Source: JAFGPS01 sp964628465 (GTDB lineage Bacteria; Planctomycetota; Phycisphaerae; Sedimentisphaerales; Anaerobacaceae). Taken from it: a DNA stretch of 64,000 bases. Positions 1 through 8,462 of this stretch are shown here, in pieces (position 1 is the first letter of the stretch; the number at the start of each line of letters is the position of its first letter). The translations under genes and the position numbers were made by a program. A model generated the notes under the pieces. It was given only the letters and a program-made list of their open reading frames with translations, did not search any database and was not told the DNA's origin. Location of the stretch: the NCBI GenBank assembly GCA_964628465.1, contig CAZVOA010000002.1, positions 62,001-126,000 on the forward strand, written 5' to 3'.

Positions 1-683
1 TTCGCCGGGACTTTTTCCGTTTGATAGAACAACCTTATAATATCAGATGTTGCTCCATAAGCCGGATCCATAGCTCTTAAGAAAACTGTTGCCGGAATCT
101 TACTCGATTGGTCAATTCTGACTACCAAATAATCTTTATTGGTAACACTAATTTCTATCCAACTGCCTCTTTCCGGTATTACTCTACCGCCGTGAAGCAC
201 CCTGTCGCCTTCTTTACTTTCAATTAAAAAATCAACGCCGGGGCTTCTATGCAACTGGTTCACAATTACACGAACAGCTCCATTGATAATGAACTCACCG
301 CCGCCGATCATCACAGGTATTTCACCCAGATATATTGCCTGTTCTGAAATATCCTGACCTTCCTTTGATTTCAGACGGCATGTGATTTTCAATGGATACC
401 CATATGTAAGACGTAATTGCTTACATTGCGCAGGAGTATAATGCGGCTTTTCCAGTTCGTAAAAAAGATACTCCAGAACTGCTTTTTTATCGTAGCTTTC
501 AATCGGAAATGTTTCCTGAAAGAGAGCTTCAAGCCCAATAGGCTTTCTCTTTTTTGGCGCAACATCTTTCTGTAGAAAGTAATCAAAACTTCTATTCTGA
601 ATTGCTACCAAATTTGGAATTTCAACCGCATCCTGGACCTTACCAAAACTACGAAATACCCGTCCGGCGCTAGATTTACGCAT
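1..683 (-). CDS. rpoB: RNA polymerase beta subunit, N-terminal part (truncated by window edge)
   Basis: This is the first ~227 residues of the RNA polymerase beta subunit, the catalytic-core subunit of transcription. Reading leftward from the ATG at 683 the frame stays open to base 1. It encodes the typical beta start with VEIPNLVAIQNRSF near residue 20 and, around residues 120-142, GEFIINGAVRVIVNQLHRSP, a hallmark beta segment. It is the last visible gene of the tuf-secE-nusG-rplKAJL-rpoB cluster, 106 bp after rplL, and is presumably co-transcribed with it. The rest of the gene lies outside the window. Confidence 0.96.
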   Translation of the reverse strand, partial: MRKSSAGRVFRSFGKVQDAVEIPNLVAIQNRSFDYFLQKDVAPKKRKPIGLEALFQETFPIESYDKKAVLEYLFYELEKPHYTPAQCKQLRLTYGYPLKITCRLKSKEGQDISEQAIYLGEIPVMIGGGEFIINGAVRVIVNQLHRSPGVDFLIESKEGDRVLHGGRVIPERGSWIEISVTNKDYLVVRIDQSSKIPATVFLRAMDPAYGATSDIIRLFYQTEKVPA

Positions 684-789
684 TATTGTTCTCCAAAACT
701 ATTTGTACCAATCGTTCTTTAAAAAACATATATGTGGTCGTCATTTTCTTCCACATTATCAAACGACAGGCTTATATGCCCGCTCCCAA

Positions 790-1191
790 TTAAGCTAATT
801 CAACTACTGCACCAGCTGCTTCAAGCTGTTTTTTCATTGCTTCGGCATCATCCTTGCTTAAACCTTCTTTAATTGGTTTTGGTAAAGCATCAACCAGGTC
901 TTTGGCTTCTTTCAAACCCAATCCTGTGATGGTTTTTACTTCTTTGATAACCTGAATTTTCTTGTCACCGAATTCTTTTAGAATTACGTTGAAGCTTGTC
1001 TTTTCAGCGGGTGCTGCATCACCAGATGCCGCTACAGGACCTGCAACCATAACCGCGCCGCCGGCAGCCGGTTCAATACCGTAAACTTCTTTAAGGTAAT
1101 CACCAAGCTCTTTTGCCTGCAAAAGAGTCAAAGCTACAATTTTGTCACCGATTTCTTTAATTCCACTGTTCCAGTTTTTTTCTTCTGACAT
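790..1191 (-). CDS. rplL: 50S ribosomal protein L7/L12
   Basis: L7/L12 forms the flexible ribosomal stalk that recruits translation GTPases. The 133 residues show the family layout: an N-terminal dimerisation helix (residues 1-35), an Ala/Gly/Pro-rich hinge (about 38-62, AAGGAVMVAGPVAASGDAAP), and the globular C-terminal domain with KTSFNVILKEFGDKKIQVIK, GLGLKEAKDLVDALPKPIK and a final EAAGAVVELA. Its length is slightly above the usual 120-130. It sits between rplJ (118 bp upstream) and rpoB, the standard order, so it is probably expressed with the L10 gene. Confidence 0.98.
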   Translation of the reverse strand: MSEEKNWNSGIKEIGDKIVALTLLQAKELGDYLKEVYGIEPAAGGAVMVAGPVAASGDAAPAEKTSFNVILKEFGDKKIQVIKEVKTITGLGLKEAKDLVDALPKPIKEGLSKDDAEAMKKQLEAAGAVVELA

Positions 1192-1309
1192 TTCTATAAA
1201 CTCCTATCATATAAATTAAAACCTAATGGTAGCCGAAACACCGCCGTTTCGTTTAACCCTCTTCTGCATGAAAAGGGACAGCCATTCAGGCATTTTAATA
1301 TTCTTCTTA

Positions 1310-1843
1310 TTAAGCTGCTTGTTTTTCGTCTTCTTTTGATTTTGTTTCTATGCAGCCTGCAATCTTTCCTGCTGGTGCAGCGATAATCGCAGCGAGTTTT
1401 CTTCCAACAGATTGCGAAAGCATAACAATTTGACCCAGCAATTCGGTACGTGTCGGCATTTTAGCCAGTTCAACAGCACCTTTACCATCGACAATCGAAC
1501 CATCAAGAAAAGCGCCTTTAACTTCTATTACAGGAACTTTCTTTTTCCAATCGTTCATTTCTTTCGCTACGTCAACTATACTATCACCACCGTAGGCGAT
1601 GGCACAAGGACCATTAAACAATGAAGACGCTGATTCCATCTTCATATTTTGCAATGCTTTTCTGAATAATGAGTTCTTTATTATTTTAAGCTGAATACCC
1701 TTTTTCTTCAGTTCACCTCGCATTATATTATTATCAACACCGTTGATACCTTTAACGCAAATAACTAAAAACTCTCTGACCTTGTCTTCGGTAATTCTAT
1801 TTTCTAATTCCGACTGCATTAAACCTTTTACATATTTGCTCAT
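1310..1843 (-). CDS. rplJ: 50S ribosomal protein L10
   Basis: L10 anchors the L7/L12 dimers to 23S rRNA at the stalk base. The 177-residue protein has the L10 core: VREFLVICVKGINGVDNNIMRGELKKKGIQ, then KIIKNSLFRKALQ, FNGPCAIAYGGDS, and a C-terminal helix RTELLGQIVMLSQSVGRKLA that carries the L7/L12 docking surface. It lies 43 bp downstream of rplA and 118 bp upstream of rplL. In many bacteria L10 represses its own mRNA; no leader structure was resolved here in the short rplA-rplJ gap. Confidence 0.97.
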   Translation of the reverse strand: MSKYVKGLMQSELENRITEDKVREFLVICVKGINGVDNNIMRGELKKKGIQLKIIKNSLFRKALQNMKMESASSLFNGPCAIAYGGDSIVDVAKEMNDWKKKVPVIEVKGAFLDGSIVDGKGAVELAKMPTRTELLGQIVMLSQSVGRKLAAIIAAPAGKIAGCIETKSKEDEKQAA

Positions 1844-1886
1844 TTTTCGCTTCTCGTATAGTTTAATTAATAATCAATAATCACAT

Positions 1887-2564
1887 TTAAATAGTAACAA
1901 GCACGCCCGGACTCATTGTCGCGGACAAGCATATTTTTTTGATGTAGGTACCTTTTGTCGAGGACGGTTTTACTCTCTTTATATATGAAATAACCGCGTC
2001 AATATTATCTACAAGTTTCTTTGTATCAAAACTCTGCTTTCCAACCACTACATGAACATTACCGCCGCTGTCATTTCTAAATTCAATCTTTCCTGCCGTA
2101 AATTCTGTCACTGCTGTTACTATATCGTTTGTCACAGTTCCATTTTTTGGAGAAGGCATTTTACCCTGTGGTCCAAGAACTTTACCAAGCTTACCAACCT
2201 TGCCCATTACCTTCGGTGAAGCGATGGCAACATCAAAATCAAGCCATCCGTCTAAAACCTTTTTAACCAGGTCATCAGCACCAGCTTCAACCGCACCGGC
2301 ACTTTTAGCTTTTTCAGCTTCAGTATCATCACAGAAAGCGATAACCTTTTTCTGCTTACCAATTCCGTGAGGTAATGATAATGAACCTCGAACCAATTGG
2401 TCAGCTTGTTTTGTATCTATACCCAAATGAAGTACACATTCAATCGTCTGGTCGAACTTTGTTGAATTGTATGACTTTACCTTTTCAACGGCTTTAGAAA
2501 GATCCATTGGTTCTTGAGTCGCCGTTTTTGCGTCATTGTTATATCTTTTACTTCTTAATCGCAT
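1887..2564 (-). CDS. rplA: 50S ribosomal protein L1
   Basis: L1 forms the mobile L1 stalk and helps release deacylated tRNA from the E site. The 225 residues contain the family core: KFDQTIECVLHLGIDTKQAD near residue 37, VRGSLSLPHGIGK, the signature VGKLGKVLGPQGKMPSPKNG around 125-145, and the C-terminal GTYIKKICLSATMSPGV. The ATG at 2564 follows the rplK stop by 28 bp. In other bacteria L1 autoregulates the L11-L1 operon; here the same gene order is kept. Confidence 0.97.
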   Translation of the reverse strand: MRLRSKRYNNDAKTATQEPMDLSKAVEKVKSYNSTKFDQTIECVLHLGIDTKQADQLVRGSLSLPHGIGKQKKVIAFCDDTEAEKAKSAGAVEAGADDLVKKVLDGWLDFDVAIASPKVMGKVGKLGKVLGPQGKMPSPKNGTVTNDIVTAVTEFTAGKIEFRNDSGGNVHVVVGKQSFDTKKLVDNIDAVISYIKRVKPSSTKGTYIKKICLSATMSPGVLVTI

Positions 2565-2592
2565 AGCATTTTTCTCTTATAGCTTAAATTTA

Positions 2593-3018
2593 TTATTCAC
2601 TAATTTCTATTCCCATACTCCGGGCCGTACCTCTGATTAACTGCTCAGCGGCTTCAATATCATATGCGTTCAAATCATTGAACTTTTTCTCGGCAATCTG
2701 ACGTAATTGTTCACGAGTAACTTTTCCAACTTTTTCTTTATTTGGAACGCCGCTTCCCTTGGCAACTTCTGCCGCCTGTTTCAGCAAAACCGCCGCTGGT
2801 GGGCTTTTTACCTCGAAAGTAAAACTTTTATCAGAATATACTGAAATAATAATTGGTACTACTGTGCCGTTCAGGTCTTTTGTACGTTCATTGAATTGCG
2901 AAATAAACTGCCCGATATTAACACCATGCTGACCTAAAGCAGGTCCAATAGGCGGTGCAGGAGTTGCCTTGCCGCCGGGAGCTTGCAATTTTATCTTTAC
3001 TGTTATTTCTTTAGCCAT
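2593..3018 (-). CDS. rplK: 50S ribosomal protein L11
   Basis: L11 is part of the GTPase-associated centre, next to the thiostrepton loop of 23S rRNA. The 141-residue length is standard. The N-domain shows KIKLQAPGGKATPAPPIGPA and LGQHGVNIGQFISQFN; the C-domain has FTFEVKSPPAAVLLKQAAEV and ends with AAEQLIRGTARSMGIEI. It follows nusG by 56 bp and precedes rplA, the common nusG-rplK-rplA order, and is likely part of one transcript. Confidence 0.98.
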   Translation of the reverse strand: MAKEITVKIKLQAPGGKATPAPPIGPALGQHGVNIGQFISQFNERTKDLNGTVVPIIISVYSDKSFTFEVKSPPAAVLLKQAAEVAKGSGVPNKEKVGKVTREQLRQIAEKKFNDLNAYDIEAAEQLIRGTARSMGIEISE

Positions 3019-3074
3019 TAATCACCTTCAATTCTTGATTTGTTGATGCCTGGATTTCCGAATCACCCGCCCAA

Positions 3075-3617
3075 TTATACTTTTTCTATTTGCCAGTATT
3101 CAATATCCAGCGGTGTGCTTCTTCCGAATATTGAAACTATAACTTTTACTATTCCCCTATCAGAATCGATTGAATCTACAACGCCTTCAAAATTCTCGAA
3201 TGCGCCTTCTCGAATTCTGATCATATCACCTTTTTTGAACTCTACTTTAATACTTGGAGTGTCTTCTGGTTTTTCGGCTTCCTGAAGCATTTTTGCAACA
3301 TCTGTATCACGCATTGCCGAAGGAATACCATCAGTTCCAATGAAATCTCCAACTCCATTTGTACCCTTAATCATGAACCATGCTTTTTCATGGACCCTGC
3401 CATCTTCTCCAGGTTCCATTTCCATAAACACATAACCGGGATATAATTTACGATTATGCACGGTTTGTTTATTACCGCGGATACGTTTTATCCTTTCAAC
3501 AGGGACCTCTATCCTTCCAATAATATCAGAAAGACCCTCTCTTTCCACTTTCTGTGCAAGAGCATCTCTAACCTGAGATTCCCTATTCGCCGCAACTCGT
3601 AAAACATACCACTGCAT
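3075..3617 (-). CDS. nusG: transcription termination/antitermination protein NusG
   Basis: NusG binds the RNA polymerase clamp helices and links transcription to Rho or the ribosome. I chose the ATG at 3617 because the product then begins MQWYVLRVAANRESQVRDAL, the canonical NusG N-terminus; the upstream in-frame start at 3656 would overlap secE. The 180-residue protein has the NGN domain (LYPGYVFMEME, WFMIKGTNGVGDFIG) and a KOW motif (FKKGDMIRIREGAFENFEGV) near residues 125-145. It starts 20 bp after secE, as in most bacteria. The Shine-Dalgarno sequence is weak. Confidence 0.96.
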   Translation of the reverse strand: MQWYVLRVAANRESQVRDALAQKVEREGLSDIIGRIEVPVERIKRIRGNKQTVHNRKLYPGYVFMEMEPGEDGRVHEKAWFMIKGTNGVGDFIGTDGIPSAMRDTDVAKMLQEAEKPEDTPSIKVEFKKGDMIRIREGAFENFEGVVDSIDSDRGIVKVIVSIFGRSTPLDIEYWQIEKV

Positions 3618-3637
3618 ATTTACACCATTAATTTTTA

Positions 3638-4024
3638 TTAAGCCTGGAAAAGCCAATTAAAAAACATACCAAATCCAAGATCGGCAGTTCCAAGAAGTAC
3701 CGACATGAAAACAACAACAATAATAACGATTATTGTTGATGCGATAATTTCCTGCCTGCTCGACCAACTTACTTTTTTCATTTCACCTTCAGAGGCAATC
3801 ATGAAATCAGCGACTTTCGGCTTATTAACCAGCGTGAAAATCAAAAAAGCCAGACCTACAAACAGACAGAAAGGTATCAGGGTTTCAACCCACATACCTA
3901 TTTCAAGAGCCTCAAGCCGTTCATATAACTTCAAACAACCTAAACCTGCAACTATTGCAAGACCAAAAGCACAAAAAAGTCTTGTGTTCTTACCTTGACC
4001 AGATTTATAAATATCTAAAATCAT
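3638..4024 (-). CDS. secE: preprotein translocase subunit SecE
   Basis: SecE clamps the SecY protein channel in the inner membrane. At 128 residues it is longer than the single-helix SecE of most Gram-positives. It has two N-terminal hydrophobic segments (about residues 17-35 and 44-66) before the universal core: the amphipathic EGEMKKVSWSSRQEIIAS followed by the C-terminal membrane helix TIIVIIVVVFMSVLLGTADL. This resembles the three-helix SecE type of enterobacteria. It is followed by nusG and preceded by tRNA-Trp, a conserved arrangement. Confidence 0.95.
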   Translation of the reverse strand: MILDIYKSGQGKNTRLFCAFGLAIVAGLGCLKLYERLEALEIGMWVETLIPFCLFVGLAFLIFTLVNKPKVADFMIASEGEMKKVSWSSRQEIIASTIIVIIVVVFMSVLLGTADLGFGMFFNWLFQA

Positions 4025-4069
4025 TATAACTCCATTCTATACGAAGTTTCAATCATATTATTTATGAAC

Positions 4070-4143
4070 CAGGTCAGAAGGGAATCGAACCCCCAACCTT
4101 CGGTTTTGGAGACCGACGCTCTGCCAAATTGAGCTACTGACCT
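4070..4143 (-). tRNA. trnW: tRNA-Trp (CCA)
   Basis: The minus strand folds as a full cloverleaf of 74 nt including the discriminator. The acceptor is AGGTCAG/CTGACCT, the D-arm GCTC...GAGC, the anticodon stem TCGGT/ACCGA around loop CTCCAAA (anticodon CCA, Trp), and the T-arm loop TTCGATT. The discriminator base is G, as usual for tRNA-Trp. CCA is not encoded. It lies between rpmG and secE, the classic tRNA-Trp position in tuf-secE clusters. Confidence 0.97.
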
Positions 4144-4175
4144 ATAAAACAGTTTCTTAAATTGTTGTTCAACAA

Positions 4176-4346
4176 TTACTTTCTTCGTATTTTGTGAACA
4201 GTTTTTTGTCGCTCCGTTTTACAGAACTTTTTAAGCTCTATTTTTGGTGTGCCTTCTGCAACACTGACACTCGTGCGATAATTCCTGCTCTTACACTGGC
4301 TGCATTCCAGCCAAACATATTCTCTTTTACTTTTTCTTTTTGCCAT
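4176..4346 (-). CDS. rpmG: 50S ribosomal protein L33
   Basis: This is a 56-residue gene found by direct translation of the minus strand from the ATG at 4346 to the TAA at 4176-4178. The product starts MAKRKSKREYVWLECSQCKS, continues with RNYRTSVSVAEGTPKIELKK and ends FCKTERQKTVHKIRRK. The CxxC pair (residues 15 and 18) and one later Cys indicate a zinc-ribbon type L33, but the usual fourth Cys of the second CxxC is replaced (FCKTE), so zinc binding may be lost or altered. It lies between tuf and tRNA-Trp, the position often occupied by rpmG. Confidence 0.95.
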   Translation of the reverse strand: MAKRKSKREYVWLECSQCKSRNYRTSVSVAEGTPKIELKKFCKTERQKTVHKIRRK

Positions 4347-4480
4347 AATTCCAATTCCCGGCAGGCACTATTAGCCTATATTAACGCACATGCTATTTAC
4401 CATTAATACCCGCCAGGATATACCCGGCTAATAAAATGTTAAAATTTCCAATCTGTAACAATGAGCCAATAGCTAAATTA

Positions 4481-5707
4481 CTAAGCAATAATTTTTGTTA
4501 CAACACCGGCACCAACTGTTCTGCCGCCTTCACGAATAGCGAAACGAAGACCTTCTTCCATAGCAATCGGAGAAATAATTTCAACTTCCATAGTAATATG
4601 ATCGCCTGGCATACACATTTCAGCACTCTTGCCTTCTTTGCTCTTCAGGGCGTTAACAGAACCGGTTACATCTGTTGTTCTAAAATAGAATTGCGGCTTG
4701 TAACCAGCAAAGAATGGTGTATGACGTCCACCTTCTTCTTTTGTCAGAACGTAAACTTCCGCGTCAAATTTTGTGTGCGGTGTAATGCTTCCAGGAGCTG
4801 CGATAACCTGTCCGCGTTCCAGTTCTTTCTTTTCGACACCTCTGAGAAGAATACCAATGTTATCACCGGCATGACCTTCATCAAGTGTTTTATTAAACAT
4901 TTCAACGCCAGTAACAGTAGTCTTACGAATATCTTTTGAAAGACCAATAATCTCTACTTCGTCACCTGTATGGACTTTGCCGCGATCAACACGACCTGTA
5001 CCTACAGTACCGCGACCCTTAATACTGAAAACGTCTTCGATAGGCATAAGGAACGGCTTATCAACTTCACGAACCGGCTCTGGAATATATGTGTCCATTT
5101 GTTCAAGTAATTCAATAATCGCATTACAAGCTGGATCTTCAATGCCTGAAGCTCTCATCGCCAAACTTGCTGAACCTCTGATTATAGGCGTATCATCGCC
5201 AGGGAATTCATATTTATTCAAGAGGTCTCTGATTTCCAGCTCTACCAGGTCAAGAAGCTCAGGATCATCAACCAAATCAACCTTGTTGAGGAATACAACG
5301 ATTGCCGGAACGTTTACCTGACGTGCAAGAATGATGTGTTCACGTGTCTGAGGCATAGGACCATCAGCAGCGCTTACTACGAGGACCGCACCGTCCATCT
5401 GAGCGGCACCGGTAATCATGTTCTTGATATAATCCGCGTGTCCAGGGCAGTCGATATGAGCGTAATGTCTGTTTTCTGTCTCATACTCTACGTGTGCAGT
5501 TGCAATAGTCAAAATCTTTGTCGCATCTCTTCTTCCCTGAGACTCTGATGCTTTTGCAATGTTATCATAAGACTTAAACGTTGACAGACCTTTATAATCC
5601 ATTACGCGAGTCATTGCGGCTGTCAATGTTGTCTTGCCGTGGTCAACGTGACCAATCGTTCCTACGTTTATATGTGGTTTCGTACGTTCAAATACTGCTT
5701 TTGCCAT
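4481..5707 (-). CDS. tuf: elongation factor Tu
   Basis: EF-Tu delivers aminoacyl-tRNA to the ribosome as a GTP complex. The start is the ATG at 5707, giving MAKAVFERTKPHINVGTIGH; a GGAGG ribosome-binding site lies 11 bases upstream, and the longer in-frame TTG start would overlap that site. The 408 residues contain the G motifs GHVDHGKT, DCPGHADY and NKVDLVD, the VSAADGPMPQTREHI switch region, and domains 2 and 3 ending EGGRTVGAGVVTKI. It sits directly between tRNA-Thr and rpmG and opens the ribosomal/transcription gene cluster. Confidence 0.98.
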   Translation of the reverse strand: MAKAVFERTKPHINVGTIGHVDHGKTTLTAAMTRVMDYKGLSTFKSYDNIAKASESQGRRDATKILTIATAHVEYETENRHYAHIDCPGHADYIKNMITGAAQMDGAVLVVSAADGPMPQTREHIILARQVNVPAIVVFLNKVDLVDDPELLDLVELEIRDLLNKYEFPGDDTPIIRGSASLAMRASGIEDPACNAIIELLEQMDTYIPEPVREVDKPFLMPIEDVFSIKGRGTVGTGRVDRGKVHTGDEVEIIGLSKDIRKTTVTGVEMFNKTLDEGHAGDNIGILLRGVEKKELERGQVIAAPGSITPHTKFDAEVYVLTKEEGGRHTPFFAGYKPQFYFRTTDVTGSVNALKSKEGKSAEMCMPGDHITMEVEIISPIAMEEGLRFAIREGGRTVGAGVVTKIIA

Positions 5708-5859
5708 TTTAAAATGAACCTCCAATGTACTCGGTTACTAAAATACTTTTACCTTTCTTTATTGTCACGAAAATCGCCATCAAGCCTGCAAATTTCATAT
5801 TAAACTTAATTTTCTATAAATTTATTCACAGAAAACAGCAGCTTGACCTGCTTACATTT

Positions 5860-5931
5860 AGCTGCTGATGGGGCTTGAACCCATGGCCTCGTCCTTACCA
5901 AGGACGCGCTCTACCACTGAGCTACAGCAGC
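5860..5931 (-). tRNA. trnT: tRNA-Thr (GGU)
   Basis: The minus strand gives a cloverleaf of 72 nt: acceptor GCTGCTG/CAGCAGC, D-arm GCTC...GAGC, anticodon stem CGTCC/GGACG around loop TTGGTAA (anticodon GGT, Thr), and T-stem ATGGG/CCCAT with loop TTCAAGC. The discriminator is U and CCA is not encoded. The tRNA lies about 150 bp upstream of tuf on the same strand, as in the classic thrT-tufB arrangement, and is probably processed from the same transcript. Confidence 0.97.
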
Positions 5932-6313
5932 ACATTAAACTACCATCGTGCACCAACTCACGATGGCTAATATAACTATATCTTTGTCTAATTACTAATG
6001 AAAACTATGTAATTTATATAAATGTGTGCAAATTTGCAAACACAAAACTGAAAAAATATAAAAATATTTTAAATATTTTCCAGATATTACAAAAGAGATG
6101 TGAAAAATGCAAGCGAAAATAGTGTTAAAATAGAGAATATCAACTCAAAATCAACCTGATATTGTCAAATTTCTTACCATCCTCTGAAGTTTTCTATGCT
6201 TCAACGCAATTTTTAGGCCCAATTTCAAACTTTTACAGTTTTATTTCATTGACACATATAAACGAATGTTTTAAACTGCCGTATTAAACACTTGTTTTGT
6301 AAGGTATTTTAAT
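5932..6313. promoter_or_regulatory. divergent intergenic region between tRNA-Thr/tuf cluster and TetR/RND operon
   Basis: No gene is visible in this AT-rich stretch. Immediately upstream of tRNA-Thr is a perfect 8-bp inverted repeat (5943-5950 CCATCGTG, 5959-5966 CACGATGG). It could be an operator, a processing hairpin or part of the leader of the tuf cluster. The minus-strand promoter for that cluster must lie here, but I could not fix convincing -35/-10 boxes. The plus-strand promoter for the TetR gene is listed separately. Confidence 0.5.
6249..6277 (+). promoter_or_regulatory. candidate sigma-70 promoter of the tetR-RND operon with possible operator
   Basis: TTGACA (6249-6254), a 17-bp spacer and TAAACT (6272-6277) form a good vegetative promoter 37 bp upstream of the TetR start. 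The inverted arms TGTTTTAA (from 6268) and TTAAACA (around 6284-6290) overlap the -10 region and could be the operator of the TetR protein encoded downstream. The operator assignment is inference. Confidence 0.5.
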
Positions 6314-6991
6314 ATGACAAACACTGATGATACAGGCGAAGTTTTAAATCAATCTGTTCAGGAAAGACTTCTCAATGCCGCTGAAGAGCTTTTCTGCGAA
6401 AAAGGATTCGAAGGAACGAGCATACGTGATATTGCCGCATCCGCCGGATGCAATATTGCTTCTGTAAATTACTATTTCGGCGGCAAGCAGCAATTATATG
6501 AACAAGTCTGGAAACGACACTTGATTCCAATGCGAGACTCAAGATTAAAAAGCATTGAAAAAGTATCTTTTGTCAGTGAAAAGAAACCTGCGCTCGAAGA
6601 TTTAATACAATCTTTCGCGGAATCTTTCATGGGATCAATGGTTGAATCACAGAAAGTATCAAACCTGAACAAACTCATGACAAGAGAATACATTAACAAG
6701 CATTTACCGGCTGATATGTTTCTGCAAGAAGTTATGATGCCTACAGTTACAGCTATGCAAAAAGCATTGGTTCAGGCATTTCCAGGACTTGATGAACAAA
6801 AAATACCATGGGTGGTTTTTTCTTTGATTGGCCAACTCGTTCATCTTGGCCATGTCAGAGCAATGTTTGATAACAGCGAAGAAACTTTAACACGAAATTT
6901 ATTTAATTCTGATGAAATTGTTAATCATATAGTGAAATTCACCTGTGCCGGCATAAAGGCATATATTAAGGAAAATAAAAATGAAAAATGA
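6314..6991 (+). CDS. TetR/AcrR-family transcriptional regulator
   Basis: This 225-residue repressor probably controls the efflux genes that follow. The N-terminal helix-turn-helix is clear: RLLNAAEELFCEKGFEGTSI (from about residue 18), DIAASAGCNIASVNYYFGGK (39-58) and the LYEQVW of the TetR signature. The remainder is a mostly helical ligand-binding domain of the CecR/DUF1956 type, judged from GGKQQLY followed by the MTREYINKHLPADMFLQEV and PWVVFSLIGQLVHLGHVRA segments. Its end overlaps the next gene by 11 bp, so the regulator is the first gene of the pump operon. The inducer is unknown. Confidence 0.92.
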   Translation: MTNTDDTGEVLNQSVQERLLNAAEELFCEKGFEGTSIRDIAASAGCNIASVNYYFGGKQQLYEQVWKRHLIPMRDSRLKSIEKVSFVSEKKPALEDLIQSFAESFMGSMVESQKVSNLNKLMTREYINKHLPADMFLQEVMMPTVTAMQKALVQAFPGLDEQKIPWVVFSLIGQLVHLGHVRAMFDNSEETLTRNLFNSDEIVNHIVKFTCAGIKAYIKENKNEK

Positions 6992-8462
6992 AATCAAAGC
7001 CAATATATTCAAAAAACACTTATGTCTTATGTCTTTTGTTTTATGTCTTTTCATGTTTTCCGGCTGCAAAGTCGGACCGAATTATTCGAGACCTGAAACT
7101 GTTATTGAAGTTAATGATACCTTTATCTTCGCTGGCAATCACGAACAGGATGTTAATGCCTTAACAAGTAGCGATAAATGGTGGGAAAGTTTCGGCGATC
7201 CTGTTACTTCAGAGCTTGTCGAAGCTGCGCTTACTTATAATTACGATTTACAAGGTGCGGCGGCAAGAGTTATACAGGCTCAAGCTTCATTATCAGAAGC
7301 TAAAGGAGTCCAATGGCCGGAGTTATCATACAGCACTTACCGCAGCAGAAGCAAACAATCAATGAATTTGGGCAGTATGTTTGGAGGCGGTAGATTCTCT
7401 ATTTTGAATACAACATGGTCTCAGGAAATTTCCGCGACTTATATCCTGGATTTGTTCGGAAAACTTAAAAGAATGGAAAAAGCCGCCTGGGCGGATATGC
7501 TTACAATGCAGACAAACGCTCAATCGCTTACAAATTCGGTAATTGCTTCAGTAATAAACGCAAGAATTAATATCGCGATAGCGCAAAAACGTTTGGCTCT
7601 GGCCAGAGAAAATATTGTCAGCCAGGAGCAGACCCTTGCAATAGTACAACGCCGTTATGAAGAAGGTCTTGTTGGCCCATTGGATATCAGACTGGCTCGT
7701 GAAAATCTAGCTTCATTAAAATCCATCGAACCCGCTCTTGAGCTTCAGTTGATTACAGCACAAAACGCTCTTGATGTAATGCTCGGAAGAAGACCCGGTT
7801 CTTCAGAAAGTCTTCCTGAGACACTTGAAGATTTACCAACTATGGGGAACATTCCAGTCGGCATGCCCGCGTCACTGCTTGACAGAAGGCCCGATATAAA
7901 AGCAGCGGAATTTACACTTATCGCGGCTAATGAACGAGTAGGTGTAAGTATCTCTCAGCTTTATCCTAATCTTTCTCTGACCAGTTCGTATGGGTTTTCC
8001 GGTGATACCGCAGAAGAAATATACATTGAAGATTTCCCGGAAATGTATTCTCTTATAATTAATCTTGCTCAACCTATCTTTAAAGGCGGTCAAATCAAAG
8101 CACAGATTAAAGCGGCAAAAGCCCGCTACGAAGAACTTGCTGCGAATTACGCAGGAACTGTTTTAAATGCTCTAAGAGAAGTTGAAGACGCTTTAATTAC
8201 AGAACAAAAACTCAAAGAACAGCTCGAACAGGCACAAATTCAATTAACCGAAGCCAAAGCCGCCGAAGATTTATCAAGACAACGCTACCAGAATGGCATA
8301 GAAGGAATTTTAGCGGTGCTTGAATCAGAACGCATGAGCAGAGCGGCACAGGAACAGTTAATCATTCTCAAGGGACAAATATGGTCATCAAGAGTTAATC
8401 TCCACCTTGCTCTCGGCGGAGACTGGAACGAAACGCAAAAAACTTACGCGGCAAAAAAATGA
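6981..8462 (+). CDS. RND efflux outer-membrane lipoprotein (TolC/OprM/NodT family)
   Basis: This is the outer-membrane channel of the tripartite pump. Residues 1-29 form a lipoprotein signal ending FMFSGC, with Cys29 as the lipidation site, and the mature protein starts with the family hallmark KVGPNYSRP. Two OEP repeats follow, with long helices rich in Ala/Gln (AARVIQAQASLSEAKG; ALREVEDALITEQKLKEQLE), the internal LPVGMPASLLDRRPDI-type motif (GMPASLLDRRPDIKAAE) and LYPNLSLTSSYGFSG. The 493-residue length is normal. It overlaps the TetR gene by 11 bp and the adaptor gene by 4 bp, indicating translational coupling. Confidence 0.93.
   Translation: MKNEIKANIFKKHLCLMSFVLCLFMFSGCKVGPNYSRPETVIEVNDTFIFAGNHEQDVNALTSSDKWWESFGDPVTSELVEAALTYNYDLQGAAARVIQAQASLSEAKGVQWPELSYSTYRSRSKQSMNLGSMFGGGRFSILNTTWSQEISATYILDLFGKLKRMEKAAWADMLTMQTNAQSLTNSVIASVINARINIAIAQKRLALARENIVSQEQTLAIVQRRYEEGLVGPLDIRLARENLASLKSIEPALELQLITAQNALDVMLGRRPGSSESLPETLEDLPTMGNIPVGMPASLLDRRPDIKAAEFTLIAANERVGVSISQLYPNLSLTSSYGFSGDTAEEIYIEDFPEMYSLIINLAQPIFKGGQIKAQIKAAKARYEELAANYAGTVLNALREVEDALITEQKLKEQLEQAQIQLTEAKAAEDLSRQRYQNGIEGILAVLESERMSRAAQEQLIILKGQIWSSRVNLHLALGGDWNETQKTYAAKK

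Noticed and set aside
4436..4939. Plus-strand frame opposite tuf
   Set aside because: Asn/Phe/Cys-rich shadow of EF-Tu with no gene-like features.
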